Origin: Casuarius casuarius
Taxonomy: Eukaryota; Chordata; Aves; Casuariiformes; Casuariidae
Direction: 5' to 3'
DNA length: 64,000 nt
Assembly: GCA_003342895.1 (NCBI GenBank)
Contig: PTFA01000024.1
Coordinates: 211,634-275,633 of the forward strand
The translations under genes were made by a program, and so were the position numbers. How positions within the stretch are numbered: the stretch's first letter is position 1; every line of letters begins with the position of its first letter. Shown here piece by piece: positions 49,780 to 62,575 of this stretch. The notes under the pieces are model-generated. The model was given only the letters and a program-made list of their open reading frames with translations, had not been told where the DNA came from and searched no databases.

Positions 49780-52700
49780 GTAGGATGGTGCCCCAGCATG
49801 TCCAGGATTTATTCTGCTATGTAATACTCATGCTGCATGATTTGAGATGTGTCTCTTCTGTCAACGAACAGGAGATTTGACCTTCCAAACATCTGAGAAT
49901 TGGTATTTCGGTGTGTTAGNGTTTATCTTATTGTTATTTCCTCCTTTTCATATGAACAAAGATCCAGGGGTTTGAGTTCAGATTAACTGGAATTCTTATT
50001 GCTAATTTGTTTCTTTCCCTTTTGAGCAATCACCCAAATATTTTATTTTTCAGTTTCATTGATTTTTGCCTCTTTTGATCCTGGAGATCTAGGCAGAGGG
50101 CAAAAGGGCTGATTACATTTCTCCAGTAAAGGAGTCTCTCAGTGTCAGGGAGTCCCTAATGCTTGTCAGCCTGGCTCCTTCACTGCCTTTTTTATCTCTC
50201 CTATCCAAACGGCTTCCCAGAAGCATGGAGATGGGATGATGGATAGTTCTGTCCACCTTTGTAAAAAGAGCAAAATGGAGAGGACCAATGAGTTCACAGC
50301 TATACACAGTATAGAAATGTCTTGTTTTCATGCCTGTCATTCCTAGATTGTCCTAGATCAGACATTCCAATCCTTGGGAAACTTAGGAGCAATATTTACA
50401 CCAACTGAATGCATTTGCCAACCTTGTACAGTGTTTCTATTTTCACCTTCTTATCATTTTCCTTCTTAAATGTGGCTTCCCATGATGGTAGAGGAACAGT
50501 CCAAGGTCTACAGACTTTGCAAAAAAGAGAAAGTGATTAATAAAGAAACCGATACTTGTGCTCAGCTCCTCAGAAATACTTAGGCACCAAACGTTGCCAG
50601 AAATCACTCATTCTACCTTTAAAGAATTGGGCCAGTGTTTCCTTTATAAAACTAGTTTATTCTTCCCACAGGAGAATGCACACTGACATCTGTCTCTCCT
50701 CTGTTAGAAACCTATATAATTTCTTGCCTGATGGCTGCAGGCAGCTTTCATAAAGCATCAGTGCTCTGAAAAACTAACGTAGCATGCAGCAGTGTAACTG
50801 AACTCTTCTACCCCTGCACAGAAGATAAGTGAAAGAACAGACACAATGCAAATATGAAGGAGAAATCAGAATGAAAAGGAGACCAAGTGGAACATTCTCT
50901 TTGAGGACTTTCAGAGTTTAGCAGTAGCTCTGATTCAGCTTCAACAATGGGATTTCAAAGACAGAGATTTTATCAATGGTTTTATGAGGCACAGACAGAG
51001 CTAAGAGACAGGGTTCGAGTCCTCCACAAGTAAAAGAGGCTGAAAGGCAGATCTGTCGTAAAATATGTAGTATATCACTGCGGCTACAAAAATAAGGAAT
51101 GGAGGAGGCAAGTAAATACATTTTCATAGTTGCTCTCCCTCCACAAGTTCCTAAAAATACAGCACATGAATATAGGTATTACGTAGCCAGTTTATAATAC
51201 CTGGCATTTAACATAACATGCATAATAGTTAAGAGGGACTGGGATGAAGGAATTTGGTGAGGGAATTTGTAGGTAAGGACCAGGAAATAAGTATTTGTAT
51301 TTCTCAAACAAAGAAAATAAAAATTACTGATCTAGGATCTTAATTTTCACCACCGCAAATAGGAGCTTGGCATTTAATACTTCTAAACCAATTTTCATCC
51401 TTTTGGAAGATGTTCTGAGTCAGACATGTCAAAATGGAGACCCGAAATACAAAGAGGAAACTAAACCTGTTGTTTGATCAAACAAGCCAGACATTTCAGC
51501 TTATTACTGAAGAAAAGGAATTTAAAGAAACCAAGCACTTTGGTTTCTACTGTAAAAGAACACTAATAGCTGATTGTGAAAAAATGAAAGCACTTGTGGT
51601 AACCCCATACTACAGGGTTTTTTTTGTAATCCTTTACCACAGCTACACTTTATTACCTCAAGTTCATTTCTAAGAAATTGTGATTTATGTTTATTTTGAG
51701 CTCAGTGATATGAAGGTCAGGGGATGTGAGGGAGAGAACTTTAGGGAATAAGCTGTCTTCTCTTCCTCTGAAATAATCAGCTATTATATATTTTTCTTAT
51801 TATTTATTTACTGTATCCTGTATTGTGAACAACTTTACACACATTTTGAAACACAGGAACATTGGAGGCAAAAATTATAACTGATGAAGCAACATATTTT
51901 ACCTCAGACATCATCTGATGGCCAGCTATGTGGACAGTTTGAAATCCCTCTCCACTTTCTTGCACAACAGCAACTTTGTCCTAGATAGCCTTACACAGTG
52001 GAGCAGTGGACCTTATAGCAGGTATCTACATGCTGCAAGCAGCACGCTCTAAAAACAGACTGCCCACTGCCCTTTTCATGTTGGTATGGAGTGGGATCAA
52101 GCCTCTAAGTCCCCTCCTGATCGTAGCCATAGCTTCGGTACACCCCATTCAATAGCATTTGCTACCCTGATTTCATTTTCTGCTCAGAGGAGGAAGCTCC
52201 TGGGCATGCTAGTTGGATGCAGAGATTTCTTGACGAATTTATTGTTGCAATTTCTTTGACCTGATGACTTGACAGTTGCTCCTGAGAGTTATTTTCTAGC
52301 TATTTGAATCCCCTATTTTGATTCCTTAAGCNTGACCCATAGTCATAAAATAAAATGACTAGTATGATCCAGATTGAGAAGATTGTATCTCTTTGAAGAT
52401 AAATCACAGGACCATGGGCCAAACCAGGGAGTGATCCAACTGCTGTGCCTAGCCATCAGATAGTAAATTTGTGACAGTACCTCTGGAGGATGGGACAGAA
52501 AAGCCCCATGATGCCTGCCTCTCTAGCTTTCCCTGCTCAGCACAGTAGACACTGCTTTGGGGAGCACATCTAAAAGCAGAAATATGGCAGAGCTGTGTAT
52601 CTACAAAGCACTACATCAGCATTTGACCCTCCCAACCTTTCCATTTTTAATAAGAATAGTATTGGCTGGTACAGAGGCAGATGAATTGTTATTTGACAAC

Positions 52701-55059
52701 TGTCCGTAGATCATCAAAATGATTCTGGGAGCTTGTCCAGCCTCTACAAGTATATTTTGCTTTTGAATATTAGAGCCAAGTCCATGTACATTTTTTNCTA
52801 CGCATCTCTCTGAAAAGGCTCTTATTCAGCAATTTATGTAAGGAACAGTTTCCCCAGCAGATTATGGAACATTTTCATTATCAAACGTGTATAATGTCCA
52901 AAATGATTTCTATATGACACATACTCCAGTGCTTGGTGCCTTGATTAATGCACTTGTAAGTAAGGCGTATTCCTGTGGCTCATTTCTGGACCTGTGATAG
53001 CTTCACGAGTCCAGAAAAGTGGCACATTTCTAACAGTGGAGGTAAAAGAGATTGGCAGATCAAATATTGTCATGGGCTTGATATTAAAGAATATCAATAA
53101 TCATAGCACCTGATTTCCAACTAACCACAGCTGGAGCAAATCTCACGGTTAATTACCAAGAATATATCCTCAAACTACCACTGTTTGGGAGGCCCTGTGA
53201 CCTCCCTTTATAATTGGCAGGATCTGAATGTTACTGTAATTTGTGCAGCATGTACTTGGGTCCTCTGCTGCTGCAGTGCCAGGAGTCATGCAGCTCAGCG
53301 CTTGGGCGAGGGGAGAGTGACATCTAGAGCAGGCAGAAAATATTGCCGTGTATCACAGGCTTCGTTTTTTCCCCGGGATGGAAAGACAGCTTATGCTTTT
53401 TCACACAGGGCTTTTCATTGTGGGTCCTCAAAGACCCCCTTTTCATTTCAGAAAACTCTGAAGTAAAGATTTGGTGTCAAATCAGCTAGCATTTTTTAAT
53501 TTAGCTTTGGCTGTAGTTCTCGGAGCAGGGAAGGTGATCATGTAGTCAGGGGCATAGCTGGCCTGTGGCCTCGTTAGGTGGGTTATTTTCCTGAACACTG
53601 ACAGAGGCCGTCTGCCCGTGTTCAGCACGCACTTGGGAAATCATTGACGTGGCGGTGGCCAAAAGTGAAAGAGTGAATGACAGGTCTGGAGGTGAAGGGA
53701 TTGTCAGAACAAAGCCGCATTGATTTCTGTTCTATTGTCGTTAATTATGGATGGTAGACTGAGCAGGGTGAAGGCTTTCTTCAGGGCCTCCTGGCTTCTC
53801 GTGAAGCATTCAGTACAGAGTGCTTAAAAATTAGTTCTTACAGTGTTTTTGCTGTTCTGCCTTCCTATGAAGCAAATACCTGTTTCACTGGCAACCCTCC
53901 TAGTGCTGGTACTGATGCAGGAGAGCTAACCTTGTTCCCTAGTGGCTATCTGCTGCCGTAAACGGTCGTGGTATCATAGGGCTGACACTGGAATTTACAA
54001 TGCAAATGGTCCTTTTTTCTTACATGAACATATGCATGAATGCTGCATCAGCATTTATTTTTCTACTTAGGTTTTTACAGTTTGATGTGAATAATGTAGA
54101 ACTTTTTCTTCAGCAGAGTAAGGCTACATTTTAGTCTGCTGGCTGGCACAAAATTCATCTTGCTTTGAATGGTTCCAGCCAAAATCAGAACCTGATGAAG
54201 TGGGATATGGTATTTTAAATTTCCTTTTGACATATCAAACATTGAAAATTCATAATAAATCCAGTAACTTGTTAAAACACAGTCACGGTGGGCATTATAA
54301 AGATAAATAATTTACCGCAGCAGCACAGTATTCACTTGTTTAACAAACGGATTTTCTCCTTTCCCTAGCCACTACTGCTGTGAGTTTTAATTCTGGTATT
54401 ATTTGTGACTAGGACAATGGTATTTCAACTAACTAATGCAGAATATCCTATTTTGTTCAAATAATTTAGTTACTACCTAGCATGCAAAAGCACATGGAAA
54501 GAGAAGATATGGAAAAAAGTTATTCTACTATGTATATTAAAAATACACAAATAGTGCTCATGAAAGTCTTCTTAAGCATTTGTATTCCATCCTAGCTACA
54601 AAGACCTGAAACTGTGTCCATTTTATCTAAACAGTTTGTGGGAAAAAATGCAGCCCTGTTTTCTCAGTCAGTTACAAATTTCTTGGATAATAATTCTGTC
54701 TAAGAGGGAGATCTACTTATGTTCACATATCTGGCTGCTAGAGGCATGTAGGACTCTCACTCTGACCAAGTAACATTTTACATGTGCTTTGTACTTGATT
54801 TTCTTTCTATGCAAATGAATACAAGAGAGTGGAGAATAAAGAAGTCCAGTAAATACAAGAAAAAACGGTCAGATAAGTGAAATAAAATATTTTTAAACTG
54901 TGAAATAAAAGAATTCTGCAACTATATGGAACCACTACTGTGACACAGGGAAAAGGAAGATGCTGTATGAAAGGGAAGGCAGTCAAAGCCAGCATGAGCA
55001 GAACCGGAGGGGAGAAGGCAAACAAGTTTGCCACCTCCAGTGAAAATCACAGTAGCTGT

Positions 55060-55300
55060 CAGAATAGAGAATAGTAGGAGGAAAAGTCAAGGCAAGAGGT
55101 TAGTTAGAGAAGAAGATGATTAATCCTCACTTCTGTCCACTTTTTTATAATATGAGAACAAAGAGATATTTTAATGGAAAAGAAGGGCAGGACATTTTAA
55201 AACTATTAGAAAAATATATTTGCTCAAATAAACCATGCTAGTCTGTGGAACTCACTGCCAAAAGATAAAGTTCAAATCAGGAGTATATAATTACAAGGTA
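55060..55300 (+). mobile_element. Old CR1-type LINE 3' region, sense orientation
   Basis: The order 'taatatgagaacaaagagatatt', 'aatggaaaagaagggcaggacatttt', 'aaactattagaaaaatatattt' and 'gtctgtggaactcactgccaaaag' matches the ancient CR1 3' region (ancestral form: acatgagaacaagggacatt...aatggaattgaaaggcgg...cctgtggaactcattgccacaag). It is decayed and lacks a preserved terminus. Confidence 0.65.
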
Positions 55301-55302
55301 CT

Positions 55303-55334
55303 CACATGTGCGCGCGCACGCGCGCACACACATA
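55303..55334. repeat. 32-bp alternating purine-pyrimidine tract (Z-DNA type)
   Basis: Strict pyrimidine-purine alternation runs from 55303 to 55334, with a CG-rich core (GCGCGCGCACGCGCGC) flanked by CA/TG steps. The core is near-palindromic. CpG survival at this density in AT-rich intron DNA is unusual and suggests a young (CA)/(CG) microsatellite. It sits at the end of the old CR1 relic. Confidence 0.92.
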
Positions 55335-56319
55335 ATGCAAATATTCGTTGTTCTCTGTCTGTCTTTGGCATACCTCCTCAGAAACATCTTGTGTTTGTCA
55401 ACATTAGAGACAAAATCCTGTGCGGTTTGGACTTCAAGTTTGGAGATGGAAGAGAATTCCTATGTCGATATTGATAACTAATCTCTCTTATCAGTTATTT
55501 TTCGTAGGCACACAAAGTAAACTATTGTTCTGGCCACCTTTTCAATTTCTGTGCCTTGTCAATGACCATCTGGAAGACAAATACTGTGGATGATAAATGC
55601 AGTCAATGACAAATATTAATTGTAATACCTATTTTCCTGGCATTAGAAAAGCAGTATCCATTAAAATTAATCATTACATTAACAATACTACATACCAAGT
55701 AAATGCACTTGTTCAACCAGTAAGAAGCATTGGAAACAATAAAAAAACCTAATGTGCCTTGTTTCATTAACATAATGGAAGTTGCATCTCAGGATATCAC
55801 TATTCAACCAAATCTCCACTCTATTTAAGAGATGGGAAAATTTTCCAGCAATTCTCTATGCTTCTGTTCTGATTTTTAAATCATAGAGCACAGTTGGTGC
55901 TGCAAATGTAATTATGGTGTTGCTGATCTGCTTGCTTTATATGAAACAGTCTATTGTGAATAATCATTTAAAGTAATACTCAGAGGGTAGCACCTTGCAG
56001 TTGGAATACTGTAAACATGCCAGTTTTTGTATTTATGACATAAGCATGGGAACTTAATTTATTTACAGGAAGGGGCCTTGAATTTCCTGGCTAAAATATA
56101 CTAGCTTTGCATAGATTTGGAGGATAAATTTACCCTATTGTGTGGAGCTGAATATGCTTTCTGCATTCTTAATTTAAATGCTAGGGATTGTTTTCAGGAA
56201 AATGTCAGTGTAATTGTTCAAAGCCTAGCTGTGTGCCAACACAGAAGTAATAGCTGGAGAACAATTTTACAGTGATATCCTATCAAAATGAATTAGAAAA
56301 GCACCAGGGACTAGTAAAC

Positions 56320-56440
56320 AGAGTTTGAGGTAGGAGGCAGGAATTCTTGAGTTCCAGTCTGTCTCTGCCAGCGACTCATTAGAGCACTTTGGATATGCCA
56401 CATAAACCTCCTCTGGCACCATTGCTATCCACTGGGTAGA
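56320..56440 (+). mobile_element. Ancient MIR-like SINE relic
   Basis: Reads 'gaggcaggaattcttgagttccagtctgtctctgccagcgactcatt', then 'gcactttggatatgccacataaacctcctctgg'. This is the decayed pattern of the MIR/CORE-type segment 'ggagtcaggactcctgggttctagtcccagctctgccactgacttgctgtgtgacc...gcaagtcacttaacctctctg'. Orientation is +. Confidence 0.55.
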
Positions 56441-59400
56441 GACCGTCAGGCTGGCATATCAGTCTGAAAAGATGTGCCAAAGATGAGACTCTTAACTGGA
56501 AGTACTGTAAAAGTACTAAGAGCTACTATTGGTACACACTATTTAAGAAGAGTGAGAGAATACTGTGAAAAACTTTCTGAAGGACCTAAAAATGCCTTTC
56601 TCTCTTTTGGCAGACCTCTCAACTTTCATCTGTCCTAGTGTATGAGATGCACTAGTAAATTAAATATATCCAGAAACATTCACTAGTACTCAGGTCAACT
56701 AGCACCAGATAGCTTGTGTCCATATTACTGAACTCTGAAAGAGGGAAGCTGGATGCAAGCTGCCTACTGGGAGTGGTCTGTGCATCAGCTAGTTCCCAGG
56801 CTATGCCAGTGAATTGATTAGGGGAGTGCTGCTCAGCACAGGCTGAAAATAAGCCAAGGGCAAGGCTTGAAATTGAACAATATTGATGATCGTGTTTCAG
56901 TGCCTGCGATTGTTTCCTGGTACTGTTTTATTTCTTACTGTAGATGTAGCCTGCAAATGAAGAAGTGTGCATCTGGTGCAGCAGCTCACACAATGGGAGC
57001 GATTCAGATCGTGGGCAGCTGCTGCCATGTCTTTTAGCAATGCTCCTTTCCGTCAGTGCAAGGCCTCCCCGCAGCCTGGCATTTGGCTTCTCTCCTCAGG
57101 GACCTCGTAGGCCATCTCAACTAACTGGAAGACCACAGTGTGACTGCTTCCTCCTGCACACTGGGTGACAGCATAGGGCAAGGGCTGAAAACTTGTGCTA
57201 CCCATGTGGGAGAAACAGGTGTAGGTAGCGGAGAACTTGAAACGGGATCCAACTGTGAGTCTCCTGCTCAGTGCCTGAGAGGTAAAAAGTAGATTTTAGA
57301 GTATGAATTCATCATTAGATAAAGAATAAGGCTTTACCTCCAACTTGCATTTTGTGCCCCATTTCTGTTATTGCACAGTCATTCTGAAAACTATCTGCAA
57401 ACACGGGACCTCTGAATTGTACAAATGTTCTGTTCAGTCCAATCCCTTATAGACATCTTCTCTTATCTGCAGTTTCGGAAGAGGGCAGGAATGTGAATTG
57501 TCCCATTTCTCTGAAGGGGAAGTGAACTCAGACACCAGCCTAACAAAGATCTTTTAAATACTGTATTTTAACCATTTCACTCCTGACTGTGTTAGAAGGT
57601 GTTTTGCTTTTGGCTAGAGCTATTTGAAACAATACTGTATAGGAATTAGGATCTCTATGAGTAGACACAAATAACTATGTACCATTGCCAAGCTTGCACC
57701 GGCAGTCCATTTCCCTGTGTCTCTAGCACCTCCTGCAAAGTATTTCAGATTAGCTTGGGTAGGCAGTGCATTTACCCTCTTAACTTCATCTCTGCTTTGT
57801 AACCTCCAAGTTGTCCCACATCCCTTTTTTCTCCTGCAAAGAACTAANGACTCTTCAAAGCAGGTGGCATTTTTGTCTGAGAGTGGGTAATTCAGGCAAA
57901 TGAGCCCACTCTTGTTCAGAAAAATTCTTCTGATGCTACTTGATATTCATCTTGTCTCAAATGTAGGGAAGTGGTCATTTTAGCACATGTCCCATACCTA
58001 CCCTTGATTTTGTCTTTACCATCTTGTGAGGTTTAGTCAGGAATTTTATAACAATTTTATTGTATTCCCAGGTCTCTTATCTTGCGTTTATTCTTGTTAC
58101 TGTAGTTGCTACTGGTTTTAGCTTGTACACAGGAAACTGCAGTGCCAATCAGTGTAGTTCCCAAGGTGACAGGAAACCCTATTTGGTCGGATGTTGATTG
58201 TGCTTGTCTTTACTGCTCCACCCATCACATTTTCTTCCTTTTTGGCTGAAGTTAAGACAAATTAATCAGTGGCCGCCATCTGGCAGACAGTTTTCGTGGT
58301 TTTGTCAGTGATTCGTCCAGCTGATCTTTTGAAAAGCAACACAAAGTACAAGAAACTGAGGGGAAATATCTATGGTAATATTTAAATGCTTCTAGAGGCC
58401 TAGGCTCACACAGGCCATTGTGGCTCTGGTCAAATGAGTAATTCGAGTTCTGTGAGTAATCCCCTTGTCTCCTCGACAGCAGCAGGTTTGGCCTTTTAAG
58501 CACTTGTTAGTCAGACAGTTAAACTCAGTTGGAGCCTTGCAGTGATTGATGTCTTCAGCTCTTCTTTGGCTCTGCTCTGTTTCTGTGGTAGACCATCCCC
58601 AACAGGGTTTCTGTGACTGCTTCAGCACGTGTGCTGAGGCTTGTGTGCAGGCAGAACTGGACATCTGGGAAAGTGAGGGCTGAGCTTGAATCCTCAGAAC
58701 AGCTCAGCTCAGCCCGTAGCAGGGTGTGTCCATCTATGACAAGTATGACCAAATATACTGCCTTTTCACATGGACGGCTTGGAAAAGCGGTGCTAAGGAA
58801 CAAAGAAAGGGAGAAGAGCACCAGTTTCGTGATGTGGCTGGGCTGTAAGAAGGACGAGCTGTGTTGCATCTCGGGGCCCCTTAACTAGAAGCCACAGGTA
58901 CTGATTTCAGGAAAATAAAGAGCTAATGTAGAAGGGAGTATCCATATCAGATATACAAGTTTTGATATTTACAAGTCAGGTTGATTTTTCAGATTTGGGG
59001 GCCTGAGTGCTCCCATTAATGTCTGAAAAAGGCCTAAAATTAAGACAGAAATACCCACCTTTCCTCTTCTTTTGGAATGTATTTCTCACTGTTTATTCCA
59101 TTCCTTCTGTGCAGCTGTTCTGCAAGCCAGCCTAAAGTTGAATTTAGCTCAGTTCCCCTGAGTTCAAAACTATAGGAATGGACACAGAATGCAGTTAAGA
59201 AAAGGAAAACATCAAAGTGTCTTCAAAACTGCAATATGAAATATATATAGTTATAAAATTATATAAAAATATCTTTGAATTGCAAAAAGTCACATACTGG
59301 ACAATACTTACTAAGCATTCCTCTGATATTGTAGCCATCAGTTAACATGCTGGGCCATGAATGTTTTCTTTGACTACAGTCATAATTTGTTTTATTTCTG

Positions 59401-60069
59401 TGCATTGTCAGAGGAACACTTAAAAAGAATGACACTTGAATAATTACACTGCTGCTTTTTGGAAGAACCCAGTTCTGGAAATTCAGCAGAGATCTCTTAC
59501 ACAGTCAGAGCCAATATGTACAGAAAGCTGTTTAACACTGCTGGCTAGCAGAAATGCCTGTTGTTTGCAAATACACCTTTCCTCAAAGAACAATGCATGT
59601 AAATCTGTGAGTCAGCCTGTTTCTCAGCTATTGTGGGAAATTCTCTTGGACATTTTTATAAATATACATACACATACATATATATTGTACCTGAGAGTCT
59701 TGGTCACAGACCAGGATCCCACTGTGCAGGGTTCCGTATATGCACAAAGATGATATAATCCTTTATCCAAAAAACTTAGGATCTAAACATAGACAAAATA
59801 ATAGATATTTACAGACAATCAGGGGAGCCCCAGGAAATGGAGAAGCAATGTCATCATGACAGACATCATGACGCCCAAAGTATGCTAGGAGAATGGCTCA
59901 GCTCAAGAAATATTGCCCATAGGCAGTAGCTGATTTCATACAGTACTGACATTTTGGGCAAATTCTTGCCAGAGTTGTTTGTCTGCTTTGGTACCATCAC
60001 ATCCAAGCCGAGGCATCAGTTCAGTTTGACTTTGAACCTTAGCTAAGTATGGCAAGATGTTTCAGGACC

Positions 60070-60185
60070 TCTTTTTATTGTTTTCATACTAAGGCAAATG
60101 AGACATTAATTCGTTAAGTGACTGATCCAAGATCTTCATAAAATACCTGGAGCTTGAAGTTTTCATTCTGTCCTCTAACCAGTTA
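60070..60185 (+). mobile_element. Ancient MIR/CR1-like tail relic
   Basis: Contains CGTTAAGTGACTGATCCAAG, then 'acctggagcttgaagttttcattctgtcctctaacca'. These match in order the old repeat tail 'gttaagtgacttgcccaaggtca...agctggaaatagaac...ctgtgctctaacca'. The terminal CTCTAACCA is the most diagnostic part. Confidence 0.6.
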
Positions 60186-61139
60186 AATGTCCAGGAAACT
60201 GTGATAGTGATAATTTTTCTGGAGACAAGGACTCTCCTTTATGTGCGTTGTCAAAGAATATACTTTTGATGCTTAACAAAGAGTGTGTATTGTTGTTACT
60301 GATTTATAGTAGCTATAATTGTCTCTGTTATGTTAATACTGTGACTTGATAACAGAGGGAAAACAGAACACAGCAATTTCAGATGACTTCTCAAATATGT
60401 GATAGGCATCAGAAGGGGAAGTACTGTACATAATTCCCACACAGAAAAATGTCGCAAACTACAATGTTTCTCTAGGGAACTCCTTCTGGATACTTCGAGA
60501 GGACCAATAGCAGCTCCCTGGGAAGCCCTGCTGCCAGTGACAGATGGAGGCAGCGTGGGGCAGGCAGCCGGAGAGCCTGCCCCTATGGTCGGGCTGCCAC
60601 TTCCCGTTCCCACTGCTCATGGAAGCAGCATCTCCTCTCTTTGAGATGTCTCAAATCCTTCCTGACTTGTAGCAAATTCCACTAGATGACTCATACATAG
60701 TCCAGAGGCTTTCAGCTCTTTTCCCTGGATTTGGTAGTGGTCATAACAGTGTAGCCTTACAACAAATAAAGGAAAACAAACAGCTACAGTACAGCACACA
60801 ACAGCTACTAAATCTGATTTGCATGGTCTTGTCTCCCTTTAGACTCCATTCAGCTTGTGTTGTCTCAGTGGATTTATAGAGGTATCTGGGAAGAGAATGA
60901 GGCCCACAAAGCACAGGGCAGAGTAGGTCTGTGAAAGAAGAAGGCATTGTGAAAAAGCAGATGACTGGTATTGTAATTAATTCCAAAGGTAATCCTCAGG
61001 TTTCAGAGAATTCATTTGCAATTTACTGATAAGGTTAGAATGAAATAAATATTTTCTACTACATCACAAGGATTTCCCCAAAGGTAGATGGACTAAATTC
61101 CACTTTAGTCCTCACATCTAGTGTTTACTGTTCCATGGC

Positions 61140-61265
61140 TGAGAGTCTCCTGGGGAACGGGCATTCATCTTAAGCTATGGAAGTCATTGTCCCATGAGGC
61201 TGTAGAGGTCAAAAGGGGGCTTAGGAAGCTGTCTGAAGAAAAAATCGTGGAAGATCAGTCCAGCA
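61140..61265 (+). mobile_element. Probable old CR1-type 3' region relic
   Basis: 'ctatggaagtcattgtcccatgaggctgtagaggtc', then 'aaaagggggcttagg' and 'gaagaaaaaatcgtggaagatc' resemble the ancient CR1 tail 'tggaactcattgccccatgaggttgtggaggcc...ttcaaaaagggattaga...ggagaaggtcatgg'. It is short and diverged. Confidence 0.5.
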
Positions 61266-62454
61266 GATGCCAAGGTGTGTGAACAACCTTTGGTTCAGGA
61301 AGTTCCAAAATTACAGATTGCCAGAAGCTGGAGGGCATACTAAAAATAAGTATCAGTGTTAATTAAGTAGTCAGTAAATCCTGCTTACTTTGTTCTTGTG
61401 TTCTTTCCCTAAACCTTCTTCTGCTGACCATTGTTGAAAACAGGATGCTGGTCAACCTTTGGTCTTACATAGTACATCACACTTATGTTCATATTTCTAC
61501 ATCACTGCTTTTGATGTATATTAATCTAACCCATGTTGCATCATGAGGTGTATGGAGCCCTATATGTTGCAAGCATCTGGAGTGAGATAGAGGGTATGGA
61601 GGGAGGGGGAGAGAAGTTTGGTTTATCTTTCAGATATGACTTTTCCCCCTTTGTCTTTACATGATTATGCAGTGTGCATTTAGAGTAATACTACTTTTAT
61701 AAGACTCCTTACATTTCCCTTCTCTATTTAAATTTACAAAAGTGAATTTAAATCAAGTGATTTAAGTTTCTTAATGTCATGAATCCTTTGTTAACAGCGA
61801 ACTGTGAATCTGAAGCAATTATTGTTATTTCACTCTGAAATTTCCAATCTGGAAGTTTCATGGAAGAGTAGATCCAGGAAACCTTCACCCAGGCCAGTGC
61901 ATGTATCTCAGGGCACAACAACTGTGGGTGCGTTTCCCTTCCGTGGAGCCCAACCTTTGCCCTCCCCTATGTGAATGTCTCTGACGAAGGTGGGCAATAG
62001 GCAGCGCGGTGGCCTCCCTCCATAGGCCGAGGGAGCCGATGAGCTCTGAAGAACTCCAGACCACTTACCTCACTGCTCCTCGTCAGTCGCTGGGCCCCAG
62101 ATGGGACTGTACAGCTTGGCAATGCCTCTTCCATGTGTCAGTGCTTTAAAAACCCGTCTAATCTCTGGAGTGCAAAGGAAAGTAAACCTTGGTATATGGA
62201 CACTTAGAGCCATCTTTTAAAAGCATTCAAGCATTGCTGCTTTTCACATTGCAAGGCTAAGTGGATTTTCTAAACCTCATTTGCAAAGGGAATCCAGGCA
62301 CTTTGCACATTAATTTATTTGTTTGAGCGAGACTTCCAGTAGAAAGCATGGCCGGGAGGCCAGACTACCGATGAAACTAAAATGAGCCAAGAAGAAAATG
62401 CTATCAGAAGAAAAGTTTGCATACCTGGCTTAGATGTCAGCTCCGAAAACTTCA

Positions 62455-62575
62455 GAAGCACCTAAATCGCAGACCTAACCATATATTTATGGTTCCTGTC
62501 TCTGAGAGCCTAAATCCCATTAACTCTGAATGTAATTTAGGCACATAAGTCACTGTGGAAATGGGACTATGCCTT
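62455..62575. repeat. Old interspersed repeat with internal inverted repeat
   Basis: GCCTAAAT (62508-62515) and ATTTAGGC (62535-62542) are perfect inverted arms. The surrounding order 'cacctaaatcgcagacctaac...agcctaaatcccattaactc...aatttaggcacataagtcac...gaaatgggac' resembles a non-autonomous repeat widespread in reptiles and birds ('taggcacctaaat...taagtcccattgacttcaatggg...ttaggctcctaagtcac...gaaaatgggac'). I cannot name the family. Confidence 0.5.

Noticed and set aside
49520..49783. Open frame beginning at codon TTG 49520 as an independent gene
   Set aside because: This is the PTPRR juxtamembrane exon; the apparent start is the second codon of the exon and the apparent stop lies in the intron.
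58392..58888. Cluster of open frames on both strands
   Set aside because: Local GC content explains them; the translations match neither the next PTPRR exon nor any family I know.
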